This document shows positions 50,749 to 58,845 of a stretch of DNA of 64,000 bases, in pieces. The notes beneath the pieces were generated by a model that worked only from the letters and a program-made list of their open reading frames with translations, was not told the DNA's origin and made no database searches. The position numbers and the translations under genes are program-made. Source of the stretch: Meridianimarinicoccus sp. MJW13 (lineage in GTDB: Bacteria > Pseudomonadota > Alphaproteobacteria > Rhodobacterales > Rhodobacteraceae); NCBI RefSeq assembly GCF_014901205.1, contig NZ_JACNMU010000011.1, forward strand, positions 1 through 64,000, given 5' to 3'. Position 1 is the stretch's first letter. Every line of letters starts with the position of its first letter.

Positions 50749-52725
50749 TCAGGCCGCTTGCCCGACCTCGCTGTCAGGCTCCCAGGAGTCCGCAGCGGGC
50801 TCCGCCTCATCACAGGCGACACCGGCGGTCTGCATCATCGGCGGGCACCAGGCCGCCACGGCAGCGCGCTGCGCATCGGTGAGCGTGGCGAAGGGCTCGG
50901 CAAAGAGCTTGTCGCAGAAGGCGACGATCTCCTTCTTGCTCGACGAGGCCAGCGTCACCGCCTCCTGGGCGAGACCCAGATCCTCGCCGAGGATCTTGAG
51001 AAGCCAAGCCTTCTTGAAACGGTTGAATAGCGCCGCGTTCGGCGTCCAGTGGACGCGAATGTCGGGCATGATCTCGATCTCGAAGTCATGCATCAGGCTG
51101 TCGCGCTGCCGATCCCGGGCAAAGCAGGACTGCGTGGTGCTGGCCGTCGCATAGGCGACGAGTTTGGCCTTCTCGCCTTCCTCGAGTGCGCGAAACGCCG
51201 CGAACTGATCGGCGGGAGACCGGCTTTCATCAAGCCACGAGAGGTCGAGCGCATTATGCGCCGCCGCCACCTGCTCGAGCGAGGTGTCGTCAATCTCGTC
51301 CATCTTCGCATGGCTGCGGTATTCCTTGCGGGCATCGATCTTGATCGCCTGCGTGACGCTCATGCCGCTGCCAAGGACGTCGCTGACCAGCTTGAAGAGG
51401 GTCAGATCGAGCGTGGCCTCGGGGTGCAAAGCCATCGCGGCGCCAAGGGCCATCGCACGTTCGGTCTTGAGATCCTCGGCCAGCGAGGCCGGATAGGCGA
51501 TCTCGCCTGGGTCGGGCTCATCCTTACTGGTCTGGTTACCGGAAGGGCTCTGAGACGCCTCTTGCTTGTCCTCCGGGCGCACGAGGCCCACATGGAGCGT
51601 GACCTGACCGCCCGACCACGACGCAATCACACCGGCGCGGGCAAGGTCCTCGGCACCGTAGGCCTCCTGCAAATCGCGCGCTTCGTCTTCCAAAGCGTCC
51701 ACACGTTCGTAGAGCGCCGTGTAGGCGTCGTCCTCGAGCCCCTCATCCTCCATCTCAAGCTGGAGTTGCTCGAGCGCGGCGGTGATCTCGTCGATGCGCT
51801 TCCGGGCAGCCTCATCCGGCTCGATTGGGCCGGGATAGACGCGGCCATAGTCGGCCATGGTCGCGTAATCATACCGCACCATCGCATCTGCCCAGGCAAA
51901 GCCCAGTTTTGCGCGGGCCTCCTCAGCGGCAGCCCCGAGTTTCTCGCGCAGGATGGTCTCGACCAGCGCCGCATCCTCGAGCACGGAATGCTCTTCCAGA
52001 AGATCAGCCGCGATGGCCCCGCCGCGGGCCTCATAGTCCTCGCGCACGAAGGCCCCGATATCATCGCTGACCTGCACCCCGCGGGATTTGAGAGCCTGAC
52101 GGACGGTATAGGCCTGCAGATAGCTGTCTTCCTTGGTCAGAGCCTCATAAACCTCGCGCTGAACCTCCTGGCTCGGATGCTCGGCAAAGGCCTTCATCGT
52201 GTCGAGCGTGATCGTCTTGGCCCGGGCCGCCGCGCGAATGTCGGGGTGGATCAGGCCATAGCGCAACCGGCCTTTCACGGCGGCGATCGTGGTGCCGAAG
52301 GTCCTGGCGATGGTCTCGGGCGTCTGGCCGTCGACCTCCATCATCCGGGCGAACGCCTCGAACTCGTCGATGGCATTCATCGGCGCCTGGGTGACGTTCT
52401 CGGCCAGCGACAATGCCGTGGTGACATCGCAATCCTCGGGCAGGAGGCGGCAATCTACCTTGGTCTTAGCGGTGAACGCCTTGGCGGCCTTATCTGCCGC
52501 CAGCTCCTTCAGGGCGGCATGGCGGCGACCGCCTGCGAGTACGGCATATTTGCCGTCGATCTTCTGAACCAGGAGCGGCTGGAGGAGACCCAGCACCGCG
52601 ATGCTGGCTTTCAGATGTGCGATGTTCTCGGGGTCATAGGTTTCCGGGGAGTTGCTGCGCACATTTGCGGGATGGGCGGCAAGGTCGCCGATGGCGACAG
52701 AAGCGGGTTTGAAACTTGTGGTCAT
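50749..52725 (-). CDS. ParB-like nuclease-domain protein of the accessory cluster
   Basis: ATG 52725 has GGAAGGA upstream and opens MTTSFKPASVAIGDLAAHPANVR, the ParB/Srx N-terminal pattern, followed by GLLQPLLVQKI and VLAGGRRHAALKEL and then LAENVTQAPMNAIDEFEAFARM. A KorB-type HTH (TPETIARTFGTTIAAVKGRLRY) follows. The remaining 450 residues are acidic helical regions with no centromere-binding C-terminus I know. At 658 residues it is twice the size of RepB, and it has no ParA gene beside it, so it is unlikely to partition the plasmid. It may be an accessory DNA-binding protein of the transfer cluster. Confidence 0.8.
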   Translation of the reverse strand: MTTSFKPASVAIGDLAAHPANVRSNSPETYDPENIAHLKASIAVLGLLQPLLVQKIDGKYAVLAGGRRHAALKELAADKAAKAFTAKTKVDCRLLPEDCDVTTALSLAENVTQAPMNAIDEFEAFARMMEVDGQTPETIARTFGTTIAAVKGRLRYGLIHPDIRAAARAKTITLDTMKAFAEHPSQEVQREVYEALTKEDSYLQAYTVRQALKSRGVQVSDDIGAFVREDYEARGGAIAADLLEEHSVLEDAALVETILREKLGAAAEEARAKLGFAWADAMVRYDYATMADYGRVYPGPIEPDEAARKRIDEITAALEQLQLEMEDEGLEDDAYTALYERVDALEDEARDLQEAYGAEDLARAGVIASWSGGQVTLHVGLVRPEDKQEASQSPSGNQTSKDEPDPGEIAYPASLAEDLKTERAMALGAAMALHPEATLDLTLFKLVSDVLGSGMSVTQAIKIDARKEYRSHAKMDEIDDTSLEQVAAAHNALDLSWLDESRSPADQFAAFRALEEGEKAKLVAYATASTTQSCFARDRQRDSLMHDFEIEIMPDIRVHWTPNAALFNRFKKAWLLKILGEDLGLAQEAVTLASSSKKEIVAFCDKLFAEPFATLTDAQRAAVAAWCPPMMQTAGVACDEAEPAADSWEPDSEVGQAA

Positions 52726-52774
52726 GGGATATCCTTCCAGGTGGGTGAGGTGTGGCCCGCGCGCGCGCGTAACC

Positions 52775-52833
52775 AATCCCCGGCTTCGGGGATCACCACG
52801 ACAAAAGGCCCACTCTCCCTTTAAAGGGCCAGC
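52775..52833 (-). terminator. Paired hairpins upstream of the ParB-like gene
   Basis: On the minus strand AAGGCCCGCT pairs with AGTGGGCCTT over 10 bp (one G-T pair), followed by TTTTGTC; this looks like a terminator after the DUF3768 gene. A second stem, ATCCCCG-4 nt-CGGGGAT, follows closer to the ribosome-binding site. The terminator's 3' arm shares the AGTGGGC-TTT motif with leaders near 48700, 53305 and 54885. Confidence 0.55.
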
Positions 52834-52879
52834 GGGCCTTCATTTGTTGGGGTGTTAGGGGGAGGAGTCCCCTGCCCTT

Positions 52880-53269
52880 CTACCAGTCGCGCGCCAGCAT
52901 GATGGTCAGCACGCGCATGGTGGTGGCGGGATTGTCCGGGGTCTCAGCCCCGTAGCGGAAATCCGATTCTGCTTCATAGAGATCGATTTTCCAGAACACG
53001 GTTTGGCCACGGATCTCGACTGCCCCGAAATCGTGCCATCCCTCGGGATCATTCTCAGGCTCGAATGTATCGAACGCACCGGTGGCCTTCACCGCCTCGG
53101 CCATGAAGCCGTCACCAGCCTCCATAAGCGAGCGGGTGACATGCATGCGGCCCTGGATGGGCTGCGCGGGCGGCACCCCAAGGCATGCGAGCTTGCGAAA
53201 CGCGTCGTTCTGCGCCGCGACCACACTCTGATCCGGACGGTCTGGCTGGGGTTGAACGGTCATGGACAT
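52880..53269 (-). CDS. DUF3768 protein, 129 aa
   Basis: The protein has the DUF3768 layout: AAQNDAFRKLACLGVP near residue 18, GRMHVTRSLMEAGDGFMAEAVKAT in the middle, and DFGAVEIRGQTVFWKIDLYEAES followed by ATTMRVLTIMLARDW at the end. It is a compact plasmid-associated domain of unknown activity. The ribosome-binding site AAAGGAAA lies in the 3' arm of a TTTGAGAA/TTCTCAAA hairpin (53280-53307), so translation may depend on opening it. Confidence 0.78.
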   Translation of the reverse strand: MSMTVQPQPDRPDQSVVAAQNDAFRKLACLGVPPAQPIQGRMHVTRSLMEAGDGFMAEAVKATGAFDTFEPENDPEGWHDFGAVEIRGQTVFWKIDLYEAESDFRYGAETPDNPATTMRVLTIMLARDW

Positions 53270-53279
53270 GGGGATTTCC

Positions 53280-53307
53280 TTTGAGAAGTTGAAACACCCT
53301 TCTCAAA
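53280..53307 (-). promoter_or_regulatory. RBS-covering hairpin ahead of the DUF3768 gene
   Basis: TTTGAGAA and TTCTCAAA are perfect 8-bp inverted repeats with a 12-nt loop on the minus strand. The 3' arm overlaps AAAGGAAA, the Shine-Dalgarno of the gene starting at 53269. The AAGTGGGCTTT just upstream resembles other leaders in the cluster. Confidence 0.5.
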
Positions 53308-53338
53308 GCCCACTTTTCCTTTTCCGACACACATCCCC

Positions 53339-54277
53339 TCAAGCGGCCTGGTCGACCTCCCCTGCCCCACCCGCCTCCGACCGTGCGATCAGGTAGTCAC
53401 AAGCGCGCTGCGCATCGGCGGCGTGCTTGAAGATCGCGCCCTTGTCCGAGCGCAGAACGCGCAGCCAATTGTAGAGATACGCCGCGTTCATCTCGAGCGT
53501 ATGCGCTGTGAAGCCGAGCGTCTGGCCAAGGAACACCGAGGTCAGCTCGGCGACAATCTCTTCGCGGGCATATGCCGTGTTGCCGAAGCGCGAGAGGCCG
53601 TAGTCGCGGTTCAGCCGGTGCCGTGCCTTTGTGGCATGGGCCAGTTCATGGGCCCAGACCCCGTAGAAATTCCGCGGGTTCTCGAACCGCGCAATCGACG
53701 GCATGAAGACCTTATCCACGGGCGGCAGGTAATAGGCTTCCGTCCCCGTGAAGACGGTCGTGATGTCGATGGCGTCGAAAAACACCTGCATATGCGGGAT
53801 GGGCTCGGACGGCGGATGCTCGGGTGCTGGCTCCGGATCGGGGAAGAAGCTCTGGGGCAAGCCCTCGATTTGGCAGGCATTGAAGACGCGGTAGGATTTC
53901 TGGAAGCGGAAGATCCGGGCCTCCTCGGAACGATCATCGTTCTCCCTGTGCTGATCCTCATCGCCGGCGTCTTTCCGGCTTTGGCCGTAATAGACGACGA
54001 CAGAGGACTTCTCACCCTTGCGCACCTTCGCGTCCAAGGCATTGGCCTGTGGAAGCGTCATCCAGAAGGGCGAGCTGTGGCCCGCCATCACGGTGCGCAT
54101 GGTCAGCAGGAAGTTGTTCACGCCTTGGTAGGGTTCACCGCACACGCGCAGGGGGCGCGCGCTCCCGCCTGCGGCCCAGGGCTTGCGCCACGGCAGGACG
54201 CCGCGCTCAATAATACGGATGATTTCGTTGGTGATGACCTCGGAGGCATCGAATTTGGGCGTGCGGGATCGGGCCAT
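53339..54277 (-). CDS. ardC: ArdC-like zincin-type antirestriction protein
   Basis: ATG 54277 with AAAGGAGG upstream is the start. The ArdC-type N-terminal domain has ITNEIIRIIERGVLPWRKPWAAGG near 15-38, a single-stranded DNA-binding fold. The C-terminal zincin metallopeptidase domain has YGVWAHELAHATKARHRLNR with HELAH, then YAREEIVAELTSVFLG. ArdC proteins protect incoming plasmid DNA from restriction or cleave chromosomal proteins during conjugation. At 312 residues the length is normal. It fits a conjugative plasmid. Confidence 0.85.
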   Translation of the reverse strand: MARSRTPKFDASEVITNEIIRIIERGVLPWRKPWAAGGSARPLRVCGEPYQGVNNFLLTMRTVMAGHSSPFWMTLPQANALDAKVRKGEKSSVVVYYGQSRKDAGDEDQHRENDDRSEEARIFRFQKSYRVFNACQIEGLPQSFFPDPEPAPEHPPSEPIPHMQVFFDAIDITTVFTGTEAYYLPPVDKVFMPSIARFENPRNFYGVWAHELAHATKARHRLNRDYGLSRFGNTAYAREEIVAELTSVFLGQTLGFTAHTLEMNAAYLYNWLRVLRSDKGAIFKHAADAQRACDYLIARSEAGGAGEVDQAA

Positions 54278-54317
54278 GGCTGGCCTCCTTTCGAGTGTTG
54301 GTGAGAGGGAATGGTGA

Positions 54318-54803
54318 TCAGGTTGACTGGCGGGGGCGCGGATCGTTGGCGATCCTGGCACCGAGCTCTTCGACCATGTCGATGTAGCTGGTCAGCGAGA
54401 CAGACCCGCCGGGACCCGAATGGTCAGGGTCGACCGATCCGTCCCGCGTCACCCGCGGCAGGTTCGCGAAGGCGATGACGTCACTGATGGGTCGGATATC
54501 GATGAACGGGGTTCCTCGTGCGACCGCGAGGGCGGCCAAGGGAAAGCGCTCGATCGGCGCGAAGGTTGAAACGGTGGTCCAACCAAGATGGATGAATGTC
54601 CCGCCCTCTCCGCAGATCACATGCGCGTTTGGCAATAAGGCCGCCTGCTTCAGATAGCCGAGATCACGCAGGACAGTCTCGCGCTCGAGCCGTTGTGCTT
54701 GCCCCGTCTGGCCGGTTCGGCGTAGTTCCTTGTGCCGCCACCACGAGGCAGCGACCGCGCGCAACACGCGCAAGACACCTGTTTGCATGGGAATGCCCTT
54801 CAT
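54318..54803 (-). CDS. Hypothetical protein next to ardC, 161 aa
   Basis: The frame starts MKGIPMQTGVLRVLRAVAASWWRHKEL, with an amphipathic basic N-terminus that may be a weak membrane or nucleic-acid binding segment. HVICGEGGTFIHLGWTTVSTFA and IDIRPISDVIAFANLPR follow. I do not recognise it. ATG 54788 is an alternative start. It is upstream of ardC on the same strand, about 40 bp apart. Confidence 0.6.
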   Translation of the reverse strand: MKGIPMQTGVLRVLRAVAASWWRHKELRRTGQTGQAQRLERETVLRDLGYLKQAALLPNAHVICGEGGTFIHLGWTTVSTFAPIERFPLAALAVARGTPFIDIRPISDVIAFANLPRVTRDGSVDPDHSGPGGSVSLTSYIDMVEELGARIANDPRPRQST

Positions 54804-55080
54804 CCGGAACGGCAGACCGGAACCCGGCCCGGACCCATCTGAGGGACCCCAAAGGCCCTCATCCGTCAGTCACAAAACCCGAAGTCCACTTTCTCTTTTT
54901 CCGGCCCCTTTGGGCACACAACAAAACCGAAAAGCCCGGCACATCTGCTGAAGCCATTGATTTCATGCAGCAATTCTAGATCGGCAACCAAGATCGGCAA
55001 CGCATATCGGCAAAACCTTGCTTGAAAGTACGAAATGTGTTTATTTTTCAACTGCTTTGCAAACATGAAAGATCGGCAAA
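54804..55080. other. Divergent intergenic region between the hypothetical and Fic genes
   Basis: This contains the leader of the leftward gene, with GAAAGTGGACTTCGGGTTTTGTG resembling the AGTGGGC-TTTTGT motif of other leaders, and the promoter of the Fic gene to the right. A tandem ATCGGCAA repeat occurs near 54978-55018 and again near 55072. No gene is supported. Confidence 0.4.
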
Positions 55081-56283
55081 ATGCTGGAAACACCCGCCAG
55101 GATCGAACCCTGCTTCTTCGAGGAGCATATTCCTACAGAACTGGCAGACCTTTCGGTCGACATCCAGAGGGAAGCCACCGGGCTGGGACAAGGGTTGCAT
55201 CCCGATAGCGCAGCCGAACTTGCCGATCTCGTCCGTGTGATGAACTGCTACTACTCCAACCTGATCGAAGGACACAACACGCGCCCCCGCGACATCGAAA
55301 GGGCGCTGGCTGGTGCCGAGCTTGAGGAAGAAACCCGCCCTCTCGCCCTTGAGGCCCGGGCGCACGTCATCGTTCAACGGGCCATCGATGAGATGCATCG
55401 TATAGGCACCCTGCCCCGCCCCACATCCGTCAAATTCCTGACTTGGGTCCATAAGAGCTTCTACGACGAGATGCCGGATGAGTTTCGGGTCATCGAACAT
55501 CCCGACGGCACACAAGAGCCCATCGTTCCGGGACGCATGCGCCAGGATGACGATCGGGAAGTTGCGGTCGGGCGCCACCTACCTCCTTCATCGTCGCGCG
55601 TTGCGGCATTCATGGACCATTTCGACAAACGATTTCAGATTGCGGCGCGTTCTTCGAGCGGACGGATCATCGCGATCGCCTCTGCACATCACCGGCTCAA
55701 CTACATCCACCCTTTCCCGGATGGTAACGGCCGTGTCAGCAGACTGATGTCTCACGCCATGGCCCTCACAGCGGGGATTGGTGGCCAAGGGCTCTGGTCC
55801 GTATCACGTGGGCTTGCCCGCGGGCTAACCGATCGGGGCGAGTACAAACGGATGATGGATCTGGCCGACAGTCCACGTCGCGGAGACCGCGACGGACGGG
55901 GGAACCTGTCAGAAGCGGCACTGAAGACGTTTAGTGAATGGTTCCTAAAGGTGACGCTCGACCAGATCAGCTTCTCAGCAAGATTGTTCGATCTTGGCGG
56001 ATTGGACCAACGGTATCGTCGTCTCGTTGCAGATACCATCGATGACAAGCGAGCGCCGGAACTGATTTCGGCGGTTCTTCGGCATGGCGCACTGGAACGA
56101 GGCGACGCAAAGATTGTGCTCAAGACGTCCGAGCGTACGGCTCGCAACACGCTGAGTAAACTGACCGCCGCCGGATACCTGACTTCCGTCTCGCCGAAGA
56201 CGCCTGTTCGTTTGGCGTTTCCATTGGATTATCGAGAGCGGCTCTTTCCGAACCTCTTTGGAGATGGTGACCTGACTGTTTGA
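55081..56283 (+). CDS. Fic-family AMP-transferase
   Basis: Fic enzymes transfer a nucleotide part of ATP, usually AMP, to target proteins. The catalytic loop HPFPDGNGRVSR is intact near residues 210-221, with His210 as base. An inhibitory helix motif (S/T)xxxE(G/N) appears as SNLIEG near residues 59-64, so this is an N-terminally self-inhibited (class II) Fic. A C-terminal winged helix (ISAVLRHGALERGDAKIVLKTSERTARNTLSKLTAAGYL) may bind DNA or regulate. No separate antitoxin is encoded beside it. It lies next to parS and repC, and may be a plasmid maintenance or host-control function. Confidence 0.88.
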   Translation: MLETPARIEPCFFEEHIPTELADLSVDIQREATGLGQGLHPDSAAELADLVRVMNCYYSNLIEGHNTRPRDIERALAGAELEEETRPLALEARAHVIVQRAIDEMHRIGTLPRPTSVKFLTWVHKSFYDEMPDEFRVIEHPDGTQEPIVPGRMRQDDDREVAVGRHLPPSSSRVAAFMDHFDKRFQIAARSSSGRIIAIASAHHRLNYIHPFPDGNGRVSRLMSHAMALTAGIGGQGLWSVSRGLARGLTDRGEYKRMMDLADSPRRGDRDGRGNLSEAALKTFSEWFLKVTLDQISFSARLFDLGGLDQRYRRLVADTIDDKRAPELISAVLRHGALERGDAKIVLKTSERTARNTLSKLTAAGYLTSVSPKTPVRLAFPLDYRERLFPNLFGDGDLTV

Positions 56284-56354
56284 TTTTCGTTAGTTCTCGC
56301 TCTCCACAGATAAGCATGGCCAGGGAGAAATTGGACGGATCCCATAAACAATGA

Positions 56355-56370
56355 GTTCACAGCTGTGAAC
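56355..56370. other. parS: parS palindrome of repABC type (copy 1)
   Basis: GTTCACAGCTGTGAAC is a perfect 16-bp palindrome that fits the repABC centromere form GTTNNNNGCNNNNAAC. It is just downstream of repC. RepB should bind it for partition. Confidence 0.75.
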
Positions 56371-56399
56371 TTGTCTTCTGCGCGACGAAACAAGACGTA

Positions 56400-56415
56400 G
56401 TTCACAACTGTGAAC
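56400..56415. other. parS: parS palindrome of repABC type (copy 2)
   Basis: GTTCACAACTGTGAAC differs from the first copy by one central base and starts 45 bp away. It ends 4 bp before the repC stop. Two spaced sites suggest a small partition cluster. Confidence 0.65.
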
Positions 56416-56418
56416 TTT

Positions 56419-57639
56419 TCATGCAGCGTCCTTTCTCATAAGGGCCATGATCATGGGGCCACAAGAGAATTCACCGAGCGCAGCCTTCGCAGACAGCGAC
56501 CGCAAATACCCACCAGGTGAACGGATGTCGCCAAAGCGTTCCAGCATTGCCAAGATGACAACCGATGCCTCTTCCGGGCCCATATGCTGTTTGGCCTCAT
56601 CCCACGCTGAAGGAGAGACGCCCATCATTGGTCTTATTACATCCGCAACCCTTACCAGATCATGCCAATGGCGCACGGGTCGTTCAGCATATGTCTGGTA
56701 CTCAGAGCATGCGGCCAAGACGAGACTGAGGGGGATCCTAGGGAGATTGTTGTCGATCGGGACAGGCTCATCAGTCCCATCCACTGCAACCAGTGATGTT
56801 GTGGGATCGGAGACGCTGCCGTCGCCCTGCGCTTTTCTTAAGCGTGGTTCAAAATCATAAGAGTCTTTATTTGAATTCTGATAGTGCTGCCCATTTGTGG
56901 CTTCATTGGTGCTCATATCTTCTGCTTGCACTGGCTCCAGCAGGTCCCTTGTAGCGTTCAGAGCTTCGGACAACGCAGTTTCGATCTGCTGCAACTCGGC
57001 AAGGTCGAGTTTGCGGCGAAGGTCGCGCGCCGTCAGGACGCAGAGGTCGGACGCCTGGTCCCAGATCGCGAGGTCAGGGCGCAGAGAACGGCCGTAGTCG
57101 ACGAGACCCGCTAGATCACGGCGCATGAGGCTTACAGTGGATCTAAGCCGCTTGTAGCGCTCCTCCGCAGCACGGACAGCCTCTGCGGCTTCGCACACTT
57201 CGACGAAGCGTTGGGCGAGGGGGGCCAGATCGAAGCCGAAAGCGATCTTTTCATCGCCATACCGGCGCGCGTAACGCTTGCCATTGGGACTGTCGCGACG
57301 CACAACGAAACCGGTTTGCACCAGGTTCGCCAGATGCCGCCGCATGGTCGAGCAGGGCATGCCGTTCAGGCGCTCACAAATAGCCTTGTTGGACGGATGC
57401 ACGACAGTTTCACTATGGTTCCCGCCAACAATCGTGGCCTGATGGAAACTGACCAATGCCTGAAGCACGCTCAAATCACGGTCGGACAAGCCGAAGGCGA
57501 TACGGGCAGCGGCGAGTTCGCGAAGTGCTTCCCATTTGTTGACGCCGGAAGGCGGGAGGTCCTGTTGCGCCGCTGCCTGATAGTGCAGAATGGCAGCATT
57601 TATGGGTCGCCTGAAAGGCGTTACGGGGGTGTAGTCCAT
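56419..57639 (-). CDS. repC: RepC replication initiator
   Basis: RepC initiates replication of repABC plasmids and usually contains the origin within its own gene. The 406-residue protein has the family N-terminus (TPFRRPINAAILHYQ), a winged-helix region with PSNKAICERLNGMPCSTMRRHLANLVQTGFVVRRDSPNGKRYARR at 105-150, AFGFDLAPLAQRF, and a C-terminal domain near 310-400. Length and motifs are normal. It is the last gene of the repABC operon, with parS right behind it and an antisense RNA predicted in front. Confidence 0.92.
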   Translation of the reverse strand: MDYTPVTPFRRPINAAILHYQAAAQQDLPPSGVNKWEALRELAAARIAFGLSDRDLSVLQALVSFHQATIVGGNHSETVVHPSNKAICERLNGMPCSTMRRHLANLVQTGFVVRRDSPNGKRYARRYGDEKIAFGFDLAPLAQRFVEVCEAAEAVRAAEERYKRLRSTVSLMRRDLAGLVDYGRSLRPDLAIWDQASDLCVLTARDLRRKLDLAELQQIETALSEALNATRDLLEPVQAEDMSTNEATNGQHYQNSNKDSYDFEPRLRKAQGDGSVSDPTTSLVAVDGTDEPVPIDNNLPRIPLSLVLAACSEYQTYAERPVRHWHDLVRVADVIRPMMGVSPSAWDEAKQHMGPEEASVVILAMLERFGDIRSPGGYLRSLSAKAALGEFSCGPMIMALMRKDAA

Positions 57640-57688
57640 TTTACATTCACGAAGACAAAGAAATCAGTGTCCGCGAATCACTTAAGAC

Positions 57689-57775
57689 TTGCGAAAAACG
57701 GCGTCCGAGACTAACTTGAGAGTGCTAAGAACAAGTCAGGGTCTCGTAGGGCGGTCGCTTTGCGGGACCTTTTCT
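57689..57775 (+). ncRNA. Predicted antisense RNA (incompatibility RNA) between repB and repC
   Basis: repABC operons carry a short counter-transcript in the repB-repC gap that limits repC expression. Here, on the strand opposite repC, TTGCGA (57689-57694), 17 nt and TAACTT (57712-57717) form a promoter. A terminator follows: GGTCTCG (57740-57746) pairs with CGGGACC (57763-57769), then TTTTC. The predicted RNA runs from about 57724 to 57775, some 50 nt, a usual length. The elements are seen; the transcript is inferred. Confidence 0.6.
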
Positions 57776-57816
57776 TTGGCTTTTTCGTGCCTCCTGTTTT
57801 TGGTTTCTGCTCTTCC

Positions 57817-58845
57817 TCAGTCTTCTGAACGCTGCTTCCAGCGTTCGTGAAGTTCTTCAATCAAATCATCGGCTTCAGACTCTACCCAGTCGGCAAACTT
57901 ACTATTCTGCAACTCGATCGAGATCCCTTTGGCGGTGCGTTTGAGCGTGCCGCCACGTTTGCCCCCAATCCTGAGAGGCTGACTGGATGCAGCAGAAGGG
58001 GAGGGGGCCTTGGCCGGTTTGACTAACCTTGTGACAACCTTCGACACGGCCTCGAACGCCTGCACAGAGGGGTCGTCGGTCGCAGGTGCGGCATCAATCA
58101 CCATGGCCACATCGGCCTTGCCATGGGTTTCCTCAGCAAGGCGGATCAGGCTGCCCCGATCCAGGCCCTTGTCCGCGATGGCACGGCCCATGGCCTCCCA
58201 CCGGGGTCGGCCGATGCCGTATGCAGCACCGATGGCGCGGATGAGGTCTGTACCGACCATGTCGGCGATCGCGATGGCCATGGACACCGAAGATTTGGTC
58301 ACAGTCAGAATTTCTGCAACCTGTGATTGATTTCCAAAGCCCGACGATACGAGTTCTTGCGCAAAAATCGCCTTTTCAATGAAGGATAAATCGCGGCGCG
58401 CCATGTTTTCGGAAATCTGCGCACGCAGGGCGCTGTCATCATCCAGATTGGCGACCAGTGCGCGCACCTTGGCGACCTTGTCGGACTGGCGGATCGCCTC
58501 GAGCCGGCGGCGACCATAGACGAGCAGATAGCGGTCCGTCTCTGACGGGTGCCGGCGCACAAGAATTGGTACGGTCTGACCATTCGCCTCGATTGCGGCG
58601 CGCAGATCATGCACATCCGCCGGATCAAGCCGGTCGGCCATTCGGTCGTCGACGATACTGGCCGGGTCGAGTTCCCAGACGTGATGTGAATCGACCGCAT
58701 CGCGGGCCGAGCGCAGGGCGCGGTTGGACGTCATCATAGGGGTTACGGCGCCAGCCTGAGGGGTAGGGGCCGGGCCACCGGCTGCCGCGAGATTATCGAG
58801 CATCGACATCCGTTTTTTCTTGCCACTCGTCATGACCGCCCCCAC
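57817..58845 (-). CDS. repB: RepB, ParB-family partition protein
   Basis: The 342-residue protein binds parS and works with RepA in segregation. The ParB N-terminal domain has NGQTVPILVRRHPSETDRYLLVYGRRRLEAIRQSDK at 87-125, then ISENMARRDLSFIEKAIFAQEL; an HTH (QSVSMA-like, FGNQSQVAEILTVTKSSVSMA) follows near 175. The C-terminal part is the dimerisation region. Its start overlaps the end of repA by 16 bp, the standard repABC coupling. Confidence 0.93.
   Translation of the reverse strand: MGAVMTSGKKKRMSMLDNLAAAGGPAPTPQAGAVTPMMTSNRALRSARDAVDSHHVWELDPASIVDDRMADRLDPADVHDLRAAIEANGQTVPILVRRHPSETDRYLLVYGRRRLEAIRQSDKVAKVRALVANLDDDSALRAQISENMARRDLSFIEKAIFAQELVSSGFGNQSQVAEILTVTKSSVSMAIAIADMVGTDLIRAIGAAYGIGRPRWEAMGRAIADKGLDRGSLIRLAEETHGKADVAMVIDAAPATDDPSVQAFEAVSKVVTRLVKPAKAPSPSAASSQPLRIGGKRGGTLKRTAKGISIELQNSKFADWVESEADDLIEELHERWKQRSED

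Noticed and set aside
50749-52725. Second ParB partition gene
   Set aside because: It has no ParA partner and is twice as long as a partition ParB. The RepA-RepB pair with parS is elsewhere.
51049-52824. 591-codon plus-strand frame opposite the ParB-like gene
   Set aside because: It is the antisense shadow of a gene with a good start and ParB motifs; this frame lacks both.
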